A DNA stretch of 26,334 nucleotides from JANLVJ01 sp031363945. Lineage in GTDB: Bacteria > Bacteroidota > Bacteroidia > Sphingobacteriales > Sphingobacteriaceae. Shown piece by piece: positions 9,026 to 16,716 of this stretch. A program made the translations under genes and the position numbers. The notes under the pieces are model-generated. The model saw only the letters and a list, made by a program, of their open reading frames with translations, was not told where the DNA came from and ran no database searches. Location: assembly GCA_031363945.1 (NCBI GenBank), contig JANLVJ010000042.1, forward strand, positions 1 through 26,334, given 5' to 3'. The first letter of the stretch is position 1. The number at the start of each line of letters is the position of its first letter.

Positions 9026-9913
9026 TTAAATCAGGTTTTGCTTCATATACCAGGCACTACGTTCTATACAGTCAAAAACAGTAGGCATGTAGTTATTTCC
9101 CTGTTCAACCATAATATGTTTTACACCGGCAAGTTTATAATCAGCTGTATATGGTTTGAAATCTATACTTCCGACACCCAGAACAGTGTGTAGTTCTCGA
9201 TCCTTTTTATCCATGTCTTTAATATGCAACAAAGGGAATCTACCGGGATATTTTTCAAAATAATGATGTGCTGGAAATTTTGATGAATAGGAAAACCAGT
9301 AGGTATCTAATTCCATTTTCACCAAACCTTGGTCTGTTTCATTCAAAATGATATCAAATCCGGTTTGGCCATGCTGTTCATCAAATTCAACACCCTGATT
9401 ATGATATGCCAACTGCAAATTCGCATTTTTAATTTGCCCGCCACTAGTATTTAACCTCTCTGCAAGTAATTAAAATTTTTCAATTGTTCTTAATTCGGAA
9501 TTCAGCAAGGGCCAAATTATATATTCTTGTTTTAATAGGAATGCTCCCTGTATACAATGGTCAACGTAGCGTTTCAAATCATCATCACTTTTACCAGGAA
9601 GCTTAAAATTATTCAACGGATAATGGCCACTATAAGTGCGCAGGTCAGCATCATCTAAAATCTCTTTTAATACATTAGTTTCAACTTTCCAATAGTAGTT
9701 TATGTTGCCATAGTCAACATAAGTCTCAACTTCTTTAAACCCAAAAGTTGATACTTTTTTAAGAGTACCCACCAGGTCAGTATTCAATTCTTAATTTACC
9801 GTATACAGTTGCATCCCTAACTTATACTGATCCGTTCTAAAGATTTCAGGAACTAGAACAGAACCAATACCAAACAGTCTACTCTGTTTAATGAATTGAA
9901 GTCTGGTTGTCAT
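9026..9913 (-). pseudogene. decayed sugar-phosphate isomerase/epimerase-like protein (two in-frame TAA)
   Basis: One continuous frame from the ATG at 9913 to 9026 (296 codons) is interrupted only by two TAA codons, at 9791-9793 and 9470-9472. The N-terminus has a secretion-type leader, then KLGMQLYTVN-stop-ELNTDLVGTLKKV; homologues typically read QLYTVRDEL here. The middle has FGFKEVETYVDYGN. After the second stop the text continues LLAERLNTSGGQIKNANL and then LAYHNQGVEFDEQHGQTG, LHIKDMDKKD, GSIDFKPY and VEQGNN. These are hallmarks of the xylose isomerase-like TIM-barrel family common in Bacteroidota. Codons on both sides of each stop align with the family, so no frameshift is needed. It is probably non-functional unless the stops are read through. 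Confidence 0.85.
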
Positions 9914-10148
9914 TCTACGTGGTTTTAATTGAATTATTTAAAATATTAATGCTGAGATAGGCTATTCGCATATTTGTTGCCTGATTAATTAATAACTCTC
10001 TTGTTAGCCATGAATCATGGGCAGAACTTTGAGCAATTGATTTACCAACAAACACATAAATGCTGGGAAATATGAAAATAAATTAAATAAGCCCAGTTAT
10101 TTCGATTTTAAACAGTTCATAGTCTGGTAAAAGATTAAAATTCCGGTA

Positions 10149-10619
10149 TCATTTTTTTATCCTGAAAAAGCCTTCAGTGACTTCAGTAATTTGTTTATTT
10201 CTATAGGTTTTACCAGTAAAATGAAATTTTCCTTCTATCCACCCTCCAGCTACTTTAGTTATTTCCATTTCCCCCGAATTGCCACCCCAGGTTCCTGATT
10301 CTCCAGGTATCGCCAGATCGGCTGCATCGCTTGTCGAAAACGTGATTTTTTTACCAGATACCATATCGTCTTTATTATATGGCAGACCAATATATCCATC
10401 CTTATAATAACCAACAATGCGGCCTGCCGCAGCCGGAGGGTATATTGAACTCGCTTTAAATACCTTTCCGCGAAATTTCGCCAGCATTGACCAGCCACCT
10501 TCTGATGTGCGGAGTGTGCCTGGCCTATCCTGAGTCTGATGATTTGTGTTCTTAAGAGGGACGTTAAAACCCGAAAAAAGAAGACCAGACATTATAAATA
10601 TAGTTGCTAATGTTTTCAT
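10149..10619 (-). CDS. small secreted protein of unknown function
   Basis: 156 residues with a signal peptide (MKTLATIFIMSGLLFSGF). The mature part is rich in Gly, Ser and beta-type sequence (GGWSMLAKFRGKVFKASS, GTWGGNSGEMEITKVAGGW, then EGKFHFTGKTY) and ends in EGFFRIKK. This suggests a small beta-sandwich or beta-barrel protein of the periplasm or surface. I cannot name a family; the conserved-looking W and G positions recall DUF-type lipid-binding or DUF6252-like proteins, but that is a guess. It lies 27 bp after the cupin gene and is probably co-transcribed with it. Confidence 0.7.
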   Translation of the reverse strand: MKTLATIFIMSGLLFSGFNVPLKNTNHQTQDRPGTLRTSEGGWSMLAKFRGKVFKASSIYPPAAAGRIVGYYKDGYIGLPYNKDDMVSGKKITFSTSDAADLAIPGESGTWGGNSGEMEITKVAGGWIEGKFHFTGKTYRNKQITEVTEGFFRIKK

Positions 10620-10646
10620 AAAGGATTTTTTAGATTAAGCTGTCAA

Positions 10647-11249
10647 TTATTCTATTTTCAAAACAGGCCCAACAATTCGCATATCGCTATCTATAAACAT
10701 TTGTGCAAGCTCATGTTGAGATAGAACGTGATCTATATTTTGCAAGGCGATAAAAAATTCTTCCATTTTACCAGCTGGCTGAAATATAACTGTCATCTTT
10801 CCTTTAGAACTAACCTGTGACCATGCGTGAGGAATATTACGGGGAAGAAAAATACTGTCACCAGCTTCTAGCTTAAATTTTTCATCTCCAACCTGGAAAT
10901 AATATGATCCTTCGATGACATAAAAAACCTCATCCTGATTTGAATGAATATGGAGTGGCGTGCCATGACCCTGTGATAGGCTAATTTGCTCAAATACAGC
11001 TAATGCACCCTCTGTATCTTTACCTGAGATTTTTAAGTCAAGTATATTTACATTAACACCTTTCAATATTATATGGCCATGATATCTACCTTCACCAGCC
11101 TTGACTATAAAACCCTTTATTAATCTGACATATTTCATATTTCTGTTTTCAGCCCGCATAGAAAAAAAAGGCAAAACAAGCATTGATAGAGCCGAAGCCA
11201 GAAAGTTAGTTCTTTTCATACATACTTTCTGATCTTTAACCGTTTCCAT
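10647..11249 (-). CDS. cupin-domain protein, exported
   Basis: The open frame has 200 residues. I think translation may start at the internal ATG at 11219, which puts a signal-like segment (MKRTNFLASALSMLVLPFFS) at the N-terminus. The cupin core is clear: HGTPLHIHSNQDEVFYVIEG carries the first motif (two His, one Glu), and LEAGDSIFLPRNIPHAW carries the second motif with its His. A short helical C-terminal segment follows (EEFFIALQNIDHVLSQHEL). Proteins of this group are often annotated quercetin 2,3-dioxygenase-like, but the substrate cannot be read from sequence. It is first in a two-gene unit with the small secreted protein. A second, distantly similar exported cupin lies in the cassette array at 16717-17265. 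Confidence 0.85.
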   Translation of the reverse strand: METVKDQKVCMKRTNFLASALSMLVLPFFSMRAENRNMKYVRLIKGFIVKAGEGRYHGHIILKGVNVNILDLKISGKDTEGALAVFEQISLSQGHGTPLHIHSNQDEVFYVIEGSYYFQVGDEKFKLEAGDSIFLPRNIPHAWSQVSSKGKMTVIFQPAGKMEEFFIALQNIDHVLSQHELAQMFIDSDMRIVGPVLKIE

Positions 11250-11298
11250 ATATAAAATTAAAAGATACTAACGATAACTTTCGGGTGTTTTAACCCAA

Positions 11299-11395
11299 TT
11301 ATATACTGATCAAGTCTGGCATTAGTAATTTCTTATTGTTTAGATTACTTGAGCCATCAAAGGCTTCAGTAGTTTATATGTATAGGTCTTCACTT
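11299..11395 (-). pseudogene. remnant of a DUF5615-type toxin C-terminus
   Basis: Minus-strand text reads KLLKPLMAQV, then a stop, and in another frame NNKKLLMPDLISI followed by TAA. The same order (LQPLMAQVKDL, then in a shifted frame ARQLLPGLITVK) follows the stop of the DUF5615 toxin at 17404-17480, and the DNA of the two stretches is visibly similar over about 65 bp. I read both as decayed C-termini of the same toxin family. The rest of this copy is missing. Short and degraded, so confidence is modest. Confidence 0.45.
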
Positions 11396-11425
11396 GCATT
11401 GGTGTTGATCGGCCAGGTATAATTT

Positions 11426-12058
11426 CTATCTTTTTCGTACGAGATTATCAAGCCAGGTGTCACGCTTGTCTACAAGGCCTAAAGATTTATGGTACCTGAG
11501 ACCTGAAGTTTCAGCTATTGCATATTGTTCAGCTAAAGCTGCATACTGCTTTGCTTTTTCTTTTTGGCCCTTAAAAGTGTTAAGTATCGAAAGAATGGAA
11601 TTCACTTTATATTTTTCAATTGGAAACAGAAGTCCTGAATACCCCGCTAATAATATTTCTTCAAGCTCTTTAAAAAATTCCGTTTTATTTGTTTTTAAAA
11701 TTAACTCAGCATAATTTAAGTATGCCCAGGTTATACTATTCGGATAAACTTTTTTAAAATCAAGCGCCTGCTTGTAAAAGTCAATTGCCAGATTGTAATC
11801 TTCTTGCATCTTGTAAATATCACCGAGGGTGTTAAGCGCATCCCTTTTATTGAAGTTGTCGTCTGGATATTCGGCCAACATTTTTTTGAGCAAAGTTTCA
11901 GCAACCTTTAGAAGCTCTTTATTTTTTGTAAATACTAATTCAATGGCTTGTATTTTTAGATATTGTGCTCTTTTAAATAGTCTTGCACGTCCCAGCTTGG
12001 TAAAAAATTCTTCCTCGTCAATTTTTGTCCAGGTTTTACGCCGATACCAGTCAGTCAT
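11426..12058 (-). CDS. tetratricopeptide-repeat protein
   Basis: 210 residues, no signal peptide, largely alpha-helical. At about 75-130 the pattern KRDALNTLGDIYKMQEDYNL then IDFYKQAL and YLNYAELILKTNKTEF matches TPR repeats; further helical pairs follow (KYKVNSILSILNTFKGQKEK and KQYAALAEQYAI). Such proteins are usually protein-binding scaffolds, and no catalytic motif is seen. A similar layout (short cytosolic TPR protein, lone gene) occurs in many Bacteroidota. It lies between a toxin remnant and a broken methyltransferase in a decaying accessory stretch, and its own frame is intact. The start at 12058 is the first ATG; there is no clear ribosome site. Confidence 0.75.
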   Translation of the reverse strand: MTDWYRRKTWTKIDEEEFFTKLGRARLFKRAQYLKIQAIELVFTKNKELLKVAETLLKKMLAEYPDDNFNKRDALNTLGDIYKMQEDYNLAIDFYKQALDFKKVYPNSITWAYLNYAELILKTNKTEFFKELEEILLAGYSGLLFPIEKYKVNSILSILNTFKGQKEKAKQYAALAEQYAIAETSGLRYHKSLGLVDKRDTWLDNLVRKR

Positions 12059-12150
12059 TTGAGTTATTTCTAAGATTCATTAGGGGTTGTAAATCTAGTT
12101 TACCTGAAAATGGATAGTGGCTGGGATATAATTTTACATAGACCAGAAAT

Positions 12151-12759
12151 CTACACACTACCACTATCAATTATTTCTGGCGCTATTTTAACTCCGATTA
12201 TTATTCCGCTTGCCCAAATCTGTTTGGTAATATACAGGTTATCCCTGTCAGATAAATATGAAATGAGTAAATCTGCTTTTTCCGAATGACCTGATGGCCA
12301 GTTATCCTGAGGTAACATATCATCAATGACGTAGAGAACTCCAGTATTTAACATAAAAAGTGGAGTCTCAAACATTAAATACTTACCATGACAGGTGTCA
12401 GCAAAAATATAATCAAACTTTTTTGTTGAATTCTGGGTCAGCCATTCTCCGCAATCTTAAAGGATTAAAGTCAGACGACTATCTGATCCCAAATGATCTC
12501 GGGCAATAGATAAAAAATCAGGATCATTATCAATTGTTGTCAGTACTGAAATTAGATCCATTTCATAAATAATCCAAGCTGTCGAAAGGCATGTTCCAGT
12601 TCCTAATTCCAAGAAACTACCTGATGGTTTTGATGCAGCAAGGGTTCTTAATAAAGAGCAGGATAACAGCTCCGATGCCATTGTAAAGCCAGAATTTATA
12701 GTTGCTTTGGTAATTAAAGTAAAGCTTTCGGGCAAATCATCAATTACGGTTTGCATCAT
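12151..12759 (-). pseudogene. decayed SAM-dependent O-methyltransferase (one in-frame TAA)
   Basis: A 203-codon frame starts at a double ATG (12759) and is broken only by TAA at 12457-12459. Before the stop it has the SAM-binding motif I, SFLELGTGTCLSTAWII, and TTIDNDPDFLSIARDHLGSD. After it the same frame continues DCGEWLTQNSTKKFDYIFAD, then LYVIDDMLPQDNWPSGHSEK and WASGIIIGVK, which are the central and C-terminal parts of the Methyltransf_24/YrrM-like O-methyltransferase fold. Since both halves are collinear, a single nonsense mutation explains the break. The substrate is unknown. Its start is about 20-30 bp from the degenerate attC-like site at 12777, the geometry seen for cassette genes further right. 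Confidence 0.82.
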
Positions 12760-12776
12760 ATATCATTTGAGGTAAT

Positions 12777-12884
12777 GGTGAAGGTTTACGACATTTGTTT
12801 GGCAGTGGCAGAGAAATTCCCTTGACAGAAACGACTAAACCAAATACTAAGCTCACTATTATTGCCAATTAGATGTCAGGTACG
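12777..12884 (-). repeat. degenerate attC-like site 0
   Basis: Plus-strand landmarks TTTACGAC, TTTGGCAGTGGCAG and the end ATTGCCAATTAGATGTCAGG line up with the better sites further right (TTAACGTC, TTGGCGGTGGCAGG, ATTGCCAATCAGATGTTA). The terminal GTT/AAC triplets are eroded. This suggests that the array once reached at least this far left. Confidence 0.55.
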
Positions 12885-13212
12885 AATTTTAAATTGCTCT
12901 GTATTCTGGCTTGCATTTAATATATGTGTTTTTGATATAGCTACATTAACATCTTCCACCTGGTCAATTAAAAACAGGTTCCTTTCCATTTTACCTACAA
13001 GCATTTCATGTGGCATTTTAGAAAGCGGTCTTTCTAATAACTGATCGATTTTAGATTTTGATTCTTAAGATGCAAAATAGAAACCAGTTATTTCACTAAT
13101 GATCAAGCATTAAGAGAAAGTTTTCACTTATCAACTTTTACCCGTAGTTAAGATCACGTAGGCCGATCGGGTATTTGAATTGTTGCTTTGAATTAATTTA
13201 ACCTAAAAAAGT
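12885..13212. other. non-coding stretch between attC-like site 0 and the isomerase gene
   Basis: About 330 bp without a credible gene; the 60-codon plus-strand frame at 12862-13044 overlaps the attC-like site and looks random. A segment near 13068 (AAGATGCAAAATAGAAACCA) resembles 20980-21000 in the ORF-poor cassette (AAGATACAAAATGGAAACCA), hinting at a third, eroded copy of that cassette. Confidence 0.4.
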
Positions 13213-13881
13213 TCACTTTAGCTCCTTAACGACCTCTTCGGGCGCTAAAACACTTAATTTCATCCAAACATCTTTATCGGGGTTGCCGTCTTTATTAACT
13301 TTTAGTGCCGTTATTTTATCAATTATATCCAAGCCTTTTATAATTTCTCCAAAGACAGTATAATCGTGATCTAATCCCGGGGTACCACCAATCGTGCGAT
13401 AAACTTCCCTTTGCGCCTTGGGTATATGCGTACAATACTTTTTTTCTACGGCATCCAACTGATCATTTGTATACTTTTTGCCATCAACTATATAAAACTG
13501 AGTAGTAAATGATTCTTTAGCTGCATTGTCATCCCGACCCATTGCAACAGCTCCTCTTTTATGAAATAGCGCGTCATTAAATTCGGGCTTGATCCAATAT
13601 TGCTCAGCGTTTAATTTTTTTGATTTACCATATAAAGAATCCGGATCACCACCCTGAATAACGAATCCTTTTAAAATCCTGTTAAAGGTAGTGGAGTTAA
13701 AATACCCCCCTTTTATTAGTTTTATAAAGTTATTGCGATGTACAGGTGTTTCATTATATAGTTTAACAATGCATGAGCCTTGTTCCGATTCAATTTTTAC
13801 ATACCTATTTTCTTGCTGTGCATAGGTAATGTTAACGTATAAACTAAAAACGATGACTAACAGTTGTTTGATGTTTTTCAA
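13213..13881 (-). CDS. secreted peptidyl-prolyl isomerase (cyclophilin type)
   Basis: 222 residues with a signal peptide ending near ITYAQQ. The cyclophilin fold is clear: VKIESEQGSCIVKLY, NNFIKLIKGGYFNSTTFNRI, FVIQGGDPDS, RGAVAMGRDDNAAKESFTTQ (active-site region with the FxTQF signature) and HDYTVFGEIIKGLDIIDKI. It catalyses cis-trans isomerisation of proline peptide bonds during folding in the periplasm. An insertion around SLYGKSKKLNAEQYW is usual in Bacteroidota members. The start codon is TTG at 13881, because an in-frame stop lies four codons upstream and the leader has no ATG. The start lies about 75 bp from attC-like site 1, so it may be old cassette cargo, but no matching left boundary is visible. 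Confidence 0.9.
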   Translation of the reverse strand: MKNIKQLLVIVFSLYVNITYAQQENRYVKIESEQGSCIVKLYNETPVHRNNFIKLIKGGYFNSTTFNRILKGFVIQGGDPDSLYGKSKKLNAEQYWIKPEFNDALFHKRGAVAMGRDDNAAKESFTTQFYIVDGKKYTNDQLDAVEKKYCTHIPKAQREVYRTIGGTPGLDHDYTVFGEIIKGLDIIDKITALKVNKDGNPDKDVWMKLSVLAPEEVVKELK

Positions 13882-13953
13882 ATTGATAGTATTTTAAGGA
13901 TTTGAGTTTTTTTAGGACTATCCGGAGTACAGTAGTTCGCACTCATACCAGAT

Positions 13954-14058
13954 CGTACACAACAACCGCTACTTGGCGATGGCAGGGGTATTACTTTAAG
14001 CAGATCACCAAACCCATATCCAAAGCTCCCTCCTATTAACAGTCAGATGTAAGCTGGC
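13954..14058 (-). repeat. degenerate attC-like site 1
   Basis: Landmarks shared with the intact sites: CTACTTGGCGATGGCAGGGG near the left end and AACAGTCAGATGTAAGCTGGC at the right end. The preceding CACTCATACCAGATCG also matches the sequence before site 6 (CACTCATACCGGATCG). The terminal triplets are partly lost and I find no cassette partner for its right end. Confidence 0.6.
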
Positions 14059-14270
14059 ATTTTTTAATTGATTTTTTTCTGTGCGCTCGTTTTATATTTA
14101 TGTACTAGTACAGAACTAGTCTGTATTTATGCCTACCAGCCAGATCGATGTAAAAAATACTTTCTTTTCCATTTTGTCAGGGGTTATTACCTGTGTCGTT
14201 TTTAAATTCGATCTCGTTTAAACCTACATGTCCACTTCTGAATGGCTTTTAGTCCAAGTGGCTGAGTTTA
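14051..14270. repeat. copy A of an ORF-poor cassette (similar to 20777-21000)
   Basis: After attC-like site 1 the sequence matches the segment after site 5 in order and spacing: CATTTTTTAATTG, ATTTATGTAC, CTAGTCTG, ATTTATGCCTACCAGCC, then GATCTCGTTTAAACCTA against GGTCTCGTTTAGACCTA. On the minus strand both copies would read AGRHK(F/Y)RL followed by a Tyr-Ile-Asn stretch, but stops interrupt both. It is either a decayed tiny gene or a conserved non-coding element. Confidence 0.65.
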
Positions 14271-14288
14271 CTGGATAGTTGATAGTAC

Positions 14289-14553
14289 TGGCCCACTTTG
14301 GTCAGTACAGGAATTTTATTTATAGTTTTTTACCTGTAAGTTCTTGAAATTCTATTTCATTAATGCATTTTTTCATATCATTACTTTTCCATCTTATTGC
14401 TAGTATTCCAGATCCTTTATGCGCCTGATTCGGGGTTAAAAAATCACAAGAAGCATGAGGTCTTACCGCGTTGTAGGAGCTAATGCTTTTTGCCACATGT
14501 ACTTTCATTTCGCTCATTGTTTGAAACAGCTGATCGAGCAAACAAAGGGGCGG
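14289..14553 (-). mobile_element. IS3-family insertion sequence remnant (transposase C-terminus and one end)
   Basis: The minus strand codes for about 73 residues of an IS3-type transposase C-terminus, with SKSISSYNAVRPHASCDFL and TPNQAHKGSG matching the end of the DDE integrase domain (YNxxRPH...LTPxxAH). The upstream part of the transposase is missing; a stop lies five codons before. Just after the stop codon, TGTACTGACCAAAGTGGGCC (minus strand, 14290-14309) looks like an IS3 terminal inverted repeat. The opposite end is gone. Confidence 0.75.
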
Positions 14554-14608
14554 CTAGATAAAATCTTAAACAAGCCAATGACCAAACAAAAAGCTAAAAT
14601 AAAAATTC

Positions 14609-14812
14609 ATTTCTACAGTTCCATAAGATTGGGTAGGGGAAGCTATGTGCAAGAAGTAAACATTCCCTATAATTTGCAAACTGTAGAAATCTAAAACAGT
14701 TTTGTAAAAGTCGTAGTAGCGCTCTATAAATCCTACAAAACCTCCTAAGGACCAGTGTAGCTGAGCAGCGAATAGCCAACGAGTCCCGACTATCAATGTT
14801 CGGGACTTTTGC
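14609..14812 (+). ncRNA. candidate structured RNA with terminal hairpin
   Basis: A 12-bp perfect inverted repeat (ATTTCTACAGTT at 14609-14620 and its complement at 14679-14690) encloses about 58 nt that hold an inner GGGAA/TTCCC pairing (14637-14641 with 14663-14667). A second stem TTTTGTA/TACAAAA (14700-14706 with 14734-14740) follows, and then a terminator-like hairpin. Three ordered stems plus a terminator on the same strand suggest a transcribed RNA of about 200 nt. I do not recognise its family. The 82-codon minus-strand frame over the same bases has no recognisable protein feature. Confidence 0.4.
14782..14812 (+). terminator. hairpin terminator
   Basis: AGTCCCGA (14782-14789) and TCGGGACT (14800-14807) form a perfect 8-bp stem with a 10-nt loop, followed by TTT, then GCATTTTATTTT. 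The T-rich tail is on the plus strand, where no protein gene precedes it, which supports a transcribed RNA upstream. Confidence 0.6.
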
Positions 14813-14907
14813 ATTTTATTTTAACCGGTTTTTACTTTGGGGACTTTCAGCTGTACGACTTAATGTTAGTGGTTCGTTGTTTTCTCAATTCGTTTCTCTA
14901 ATTATTT

Positions 14908-15117
14908 TTAAAGTTTAGTAAGGGCAGAACCTTTATGAGCGGCAATATGTTCCGTCCTGTTGCTTTCTATTTCATATTGGGGTTCTTCTTTCGTAGCGTG
15001 GTGTGTATAACCTTTGTAATCGAAATCTTTTCTATGTATTTTAATGATAGTGCCTGATACTCGTCCCGCTTCGGAGTTCCAGCTTACTTTATCGCCGACA
15101 TTAAATTTTGTTTCCAT
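14908..15117 (-). CDS. HVA1/DUF2945 (hypervirulence-associated TUDOR-like) protein
   Basis: About 69 residues from the ATG at 15117 (a TTG two codons earlier is less likely). The sequence KFNVGDKVSWNSEAGRVSGT then YTHHATKEEPQYEIES and HKGSALTKL is the full DUF2945 pattern: a small SH3/TUDOR-like barrel with G-D-x-V-x-W-x-S near the start and the H-K-x-x-A-L-x-x-L ending. Bacterial functions are not established. It is the last gene of a three-gene cassette, 22 bp after the DUF488 gene, and stops 34 bp from the cassette boundary. DUF2945 and DUF488 genes are often found near stress or DNA-repair genes, in keeping with the glycosylase gene that begins this unit. Confidence 0.88.
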   Translation of the reverse strand: METKFNVGDKVSWNSEAGRVSGTIIKIHRKDFDYKGYTHHATKEEPQYEIESNRTEHIAAHKGSALTKL

Positions 15118-15139
15118 AAACAAATTTTAAATTGCAAAT

Positions 15140-15676
15140 TTAATTTTCTTCGGAATAAAGTACCTTATCGTCAACTATTCTTGCCGATGCAGTGTATTTA
15201 TGTTCCTGAGCTTTCCCTGTTGCCATAATATGTAATACCGTCCAACCTTTTGCTTTCAGATAATCGGACACCATCGAACGATGACATCTCCACCAAACTG
15301 CTTCGGAGCACATAAAAGCCGTTGGCTGTTGTAAAGAGATATGTTCCAATTTAATGATGGCACTTTCAAATATTTCGCTTTCCATATAATCGGCATAACC
15401 TCTAAAAGAGTCATTGTTCCATCGGTTATTTTTCGAATCTTTTTTCACCATTCTTCTTCCCCCTAAAGCAGCCAAATGGATGTATTGTATTCCGGCTTCT
15501 TCTAAGGATATTTTTAAATTTTCCTTGTCCAATTGCGGGAACTTACGTGAACCGGGTAAGCTCCTTATGTCGGCAAGAATTTTAATGCCAAAAGATTGCA
15601 GCATATCAAAAAAATTAGCCAAACTACGGGTAGAATGTCCTATAGTATAGATGGTATGTGTTCCCAGTTTGTTCAT
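15140..15676 (-). CDS. DUF488-family protein
   Basis: 178 residues. It opens with TIYTIGHSTRSLANFFDML and then LADIRSLPGSRKFPQ, the signature of DUF488, with the later Cys-rich motif CSEAVWWRCHRSMVSDYL. These residues (Arg/Pro after LADIR, the Cys and the C-H-R) are the conserved, probably catalytic, positions of the family, whose biochemical role is unknown. All are present and the length is typical. Its ATG overlaps the ancestral TGA of the upstream glycosylase gene in an ATGA arrangement, so the two were translationally coupled before the glycosylase acquired a nonsense codon. It belongs to a cassette of the integron-like array. Confidence 0.9.
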   Translation of the reverse strand: MNKLGTHTIYTIGHSTRSLANFFDMLQSFGIKILADIRSLPGSRKFPQLDKENLKISLEEAGIQYIHLAALGGRRMVKKDSKNNRWNNDSFRGYADYMESEIFESAIIKLEHISLQQPTAFMCSEAVWWRCHRSMVSDYLKAKGWTVLHIMATGKAQEHKYTASARIVDDKVLYSEEN

Positions 15677-16368
15677 TGGGAATTGTTCAATGCTAAAATA
15701 TATTTGTCAATATACTGCTGTTTTTCTTTGGATTTATATTGCTGAATGTATCGCGGGTGTTCAAGGGTTTTTAACCTATCAAACAACTTTACTTCTTTGT
15801 TTAATTTTTAAATAAAATTTGCATTTTTTTTCCCCAACACAAAAACCTCCGAAGTATCTAATCCCAGACTGATGTGTTTTTTCAAAGACATTATCATAAA
15901 GTCTTTCACCATTTCAAAAAGAAAAGGATCGTGATAATAATTGACATTAACCCATTTGCCGTCTTTTGTTTGACGGGTAATAGCTAAAGGAAATGGAGAG
16001 TTGATATAAAAATGTGTATAAAATTCTTTTGGTCCTCCATATTCAGCAATTATATCGTACATAAAAACAGAAGAAATCTCGTGCGTATGTGCAGATTGCA
16101 TTTTGATACAGCAGGCACTTTCCAGTCGTTTGGTATCCGTAAATGGCACACCCGTTACCCCGGCTCCGTGACGGCTCGGGTTAATACCGATAATAAATCT
16201 TCGTTGCTTTGAATCGTTGTAATATTTATTATAAAATTGCTGCATTACCTCTATTGTTTCAGGATTATTTAGGTAAGGATTGATCACCTGAAAACCTTCT
16301 GGCAGTTTGCCAGCATAGTGTAAATGGCGGTTAAAATCAATCACTTTATCTGCAAAGGTATTTGGCAT
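15673..16368 (-). pseudogene. SMUG2-like uracil-DNA glycosylase (DUF4918), interrupted by TAA
   Basis: A 232-codon frame from the ATG at 16368 carries FADKVIDFNRHLHYAGKLP, the glycosylase motif FIIGINPSRHGAGVTG with VPFTDTKRL, and FYINSPFPLAI. An in-frame TAA at 15808-15810 follows VLGKKNANFI. The frame then continues KLNKEVKLFDRLKTLEHPRY with IQQYKSKEKQQYID, which is the usual C-terminus with the second active-site motif (HPRYIQQY), and ends in TGA overlapping the DUF488 start. One nonsense codon thus removes the last 45 residues, including the catalytic-loop His. Homologues of this SMUG2 type are known from Pedobacter and remove uracil or deaminated bases from DNA. An upstream TTG start at 16398 is less likely. 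Confidence 0.85.
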
Positions 16369-16510
16369 AAGAATTTCATTTATTTTCCTATCCTGCAAAT
16401 TATTTTAGCATACTCATTGAAGGATAAAAGAGCAAAACTCCAATTGTACTCTGTCTTTTTATTACAATTAACTTTCATTTTTTTAGGCTTGTTGGTCGTT
16501 GTCTGTTAAT

Positions 16511-16710
16511 AGCCGCTAACGGCTACTTCTTGGGGATGTGGCGGTAATTGAAATTCGTCAGCCCATAACTGCTGTTGAATGAAGTTTCAAAAGATGATGG
16601 TAAAAACTACAGCCTGGCATTATTTGTCAGCTTGAACTGAAGCCCAATAGCGAACAAAAGTTGAGCATATATTCGTCGCCCCGCCATATTGCCAAGCCGC
16701 CTGTTAGCAG
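16511..16710 (-). repeat. attC-like site 2a (long form)
   Basis: Ends AGCCGCTAACGGC (16511) and GCCGCCTGTTAGCAG (to 16710). CTTGGGG near the left pairs with GCCAAG near the right, with GTGGCGG/CCGCCAT inside, forming a long imperfect stem. At about 200 bp it is twice as long as the others and diverges in its centre, like the long attC variants known in some integrons. Its right end matches the end of the cupin cassette; its left end matches GTTAGTGGTT at 14865 with two mismatches that still allow G-T pairing. Confidence 0.6.
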
Positions 16711-16716
16711 TATACT

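Noticed and set aside
12862..13044. 60-codon plus-strand ORF
   Set aside because: Overlaps a degenerate attC-like site and has no protein-like features.
14566..14814. 82-codon minus-strand ORF
   Set aside because: Lies over the candidate structured RNA and the terminator hairpin, and has no recognisable domain; kept open only as an alternative to the RNA reading.
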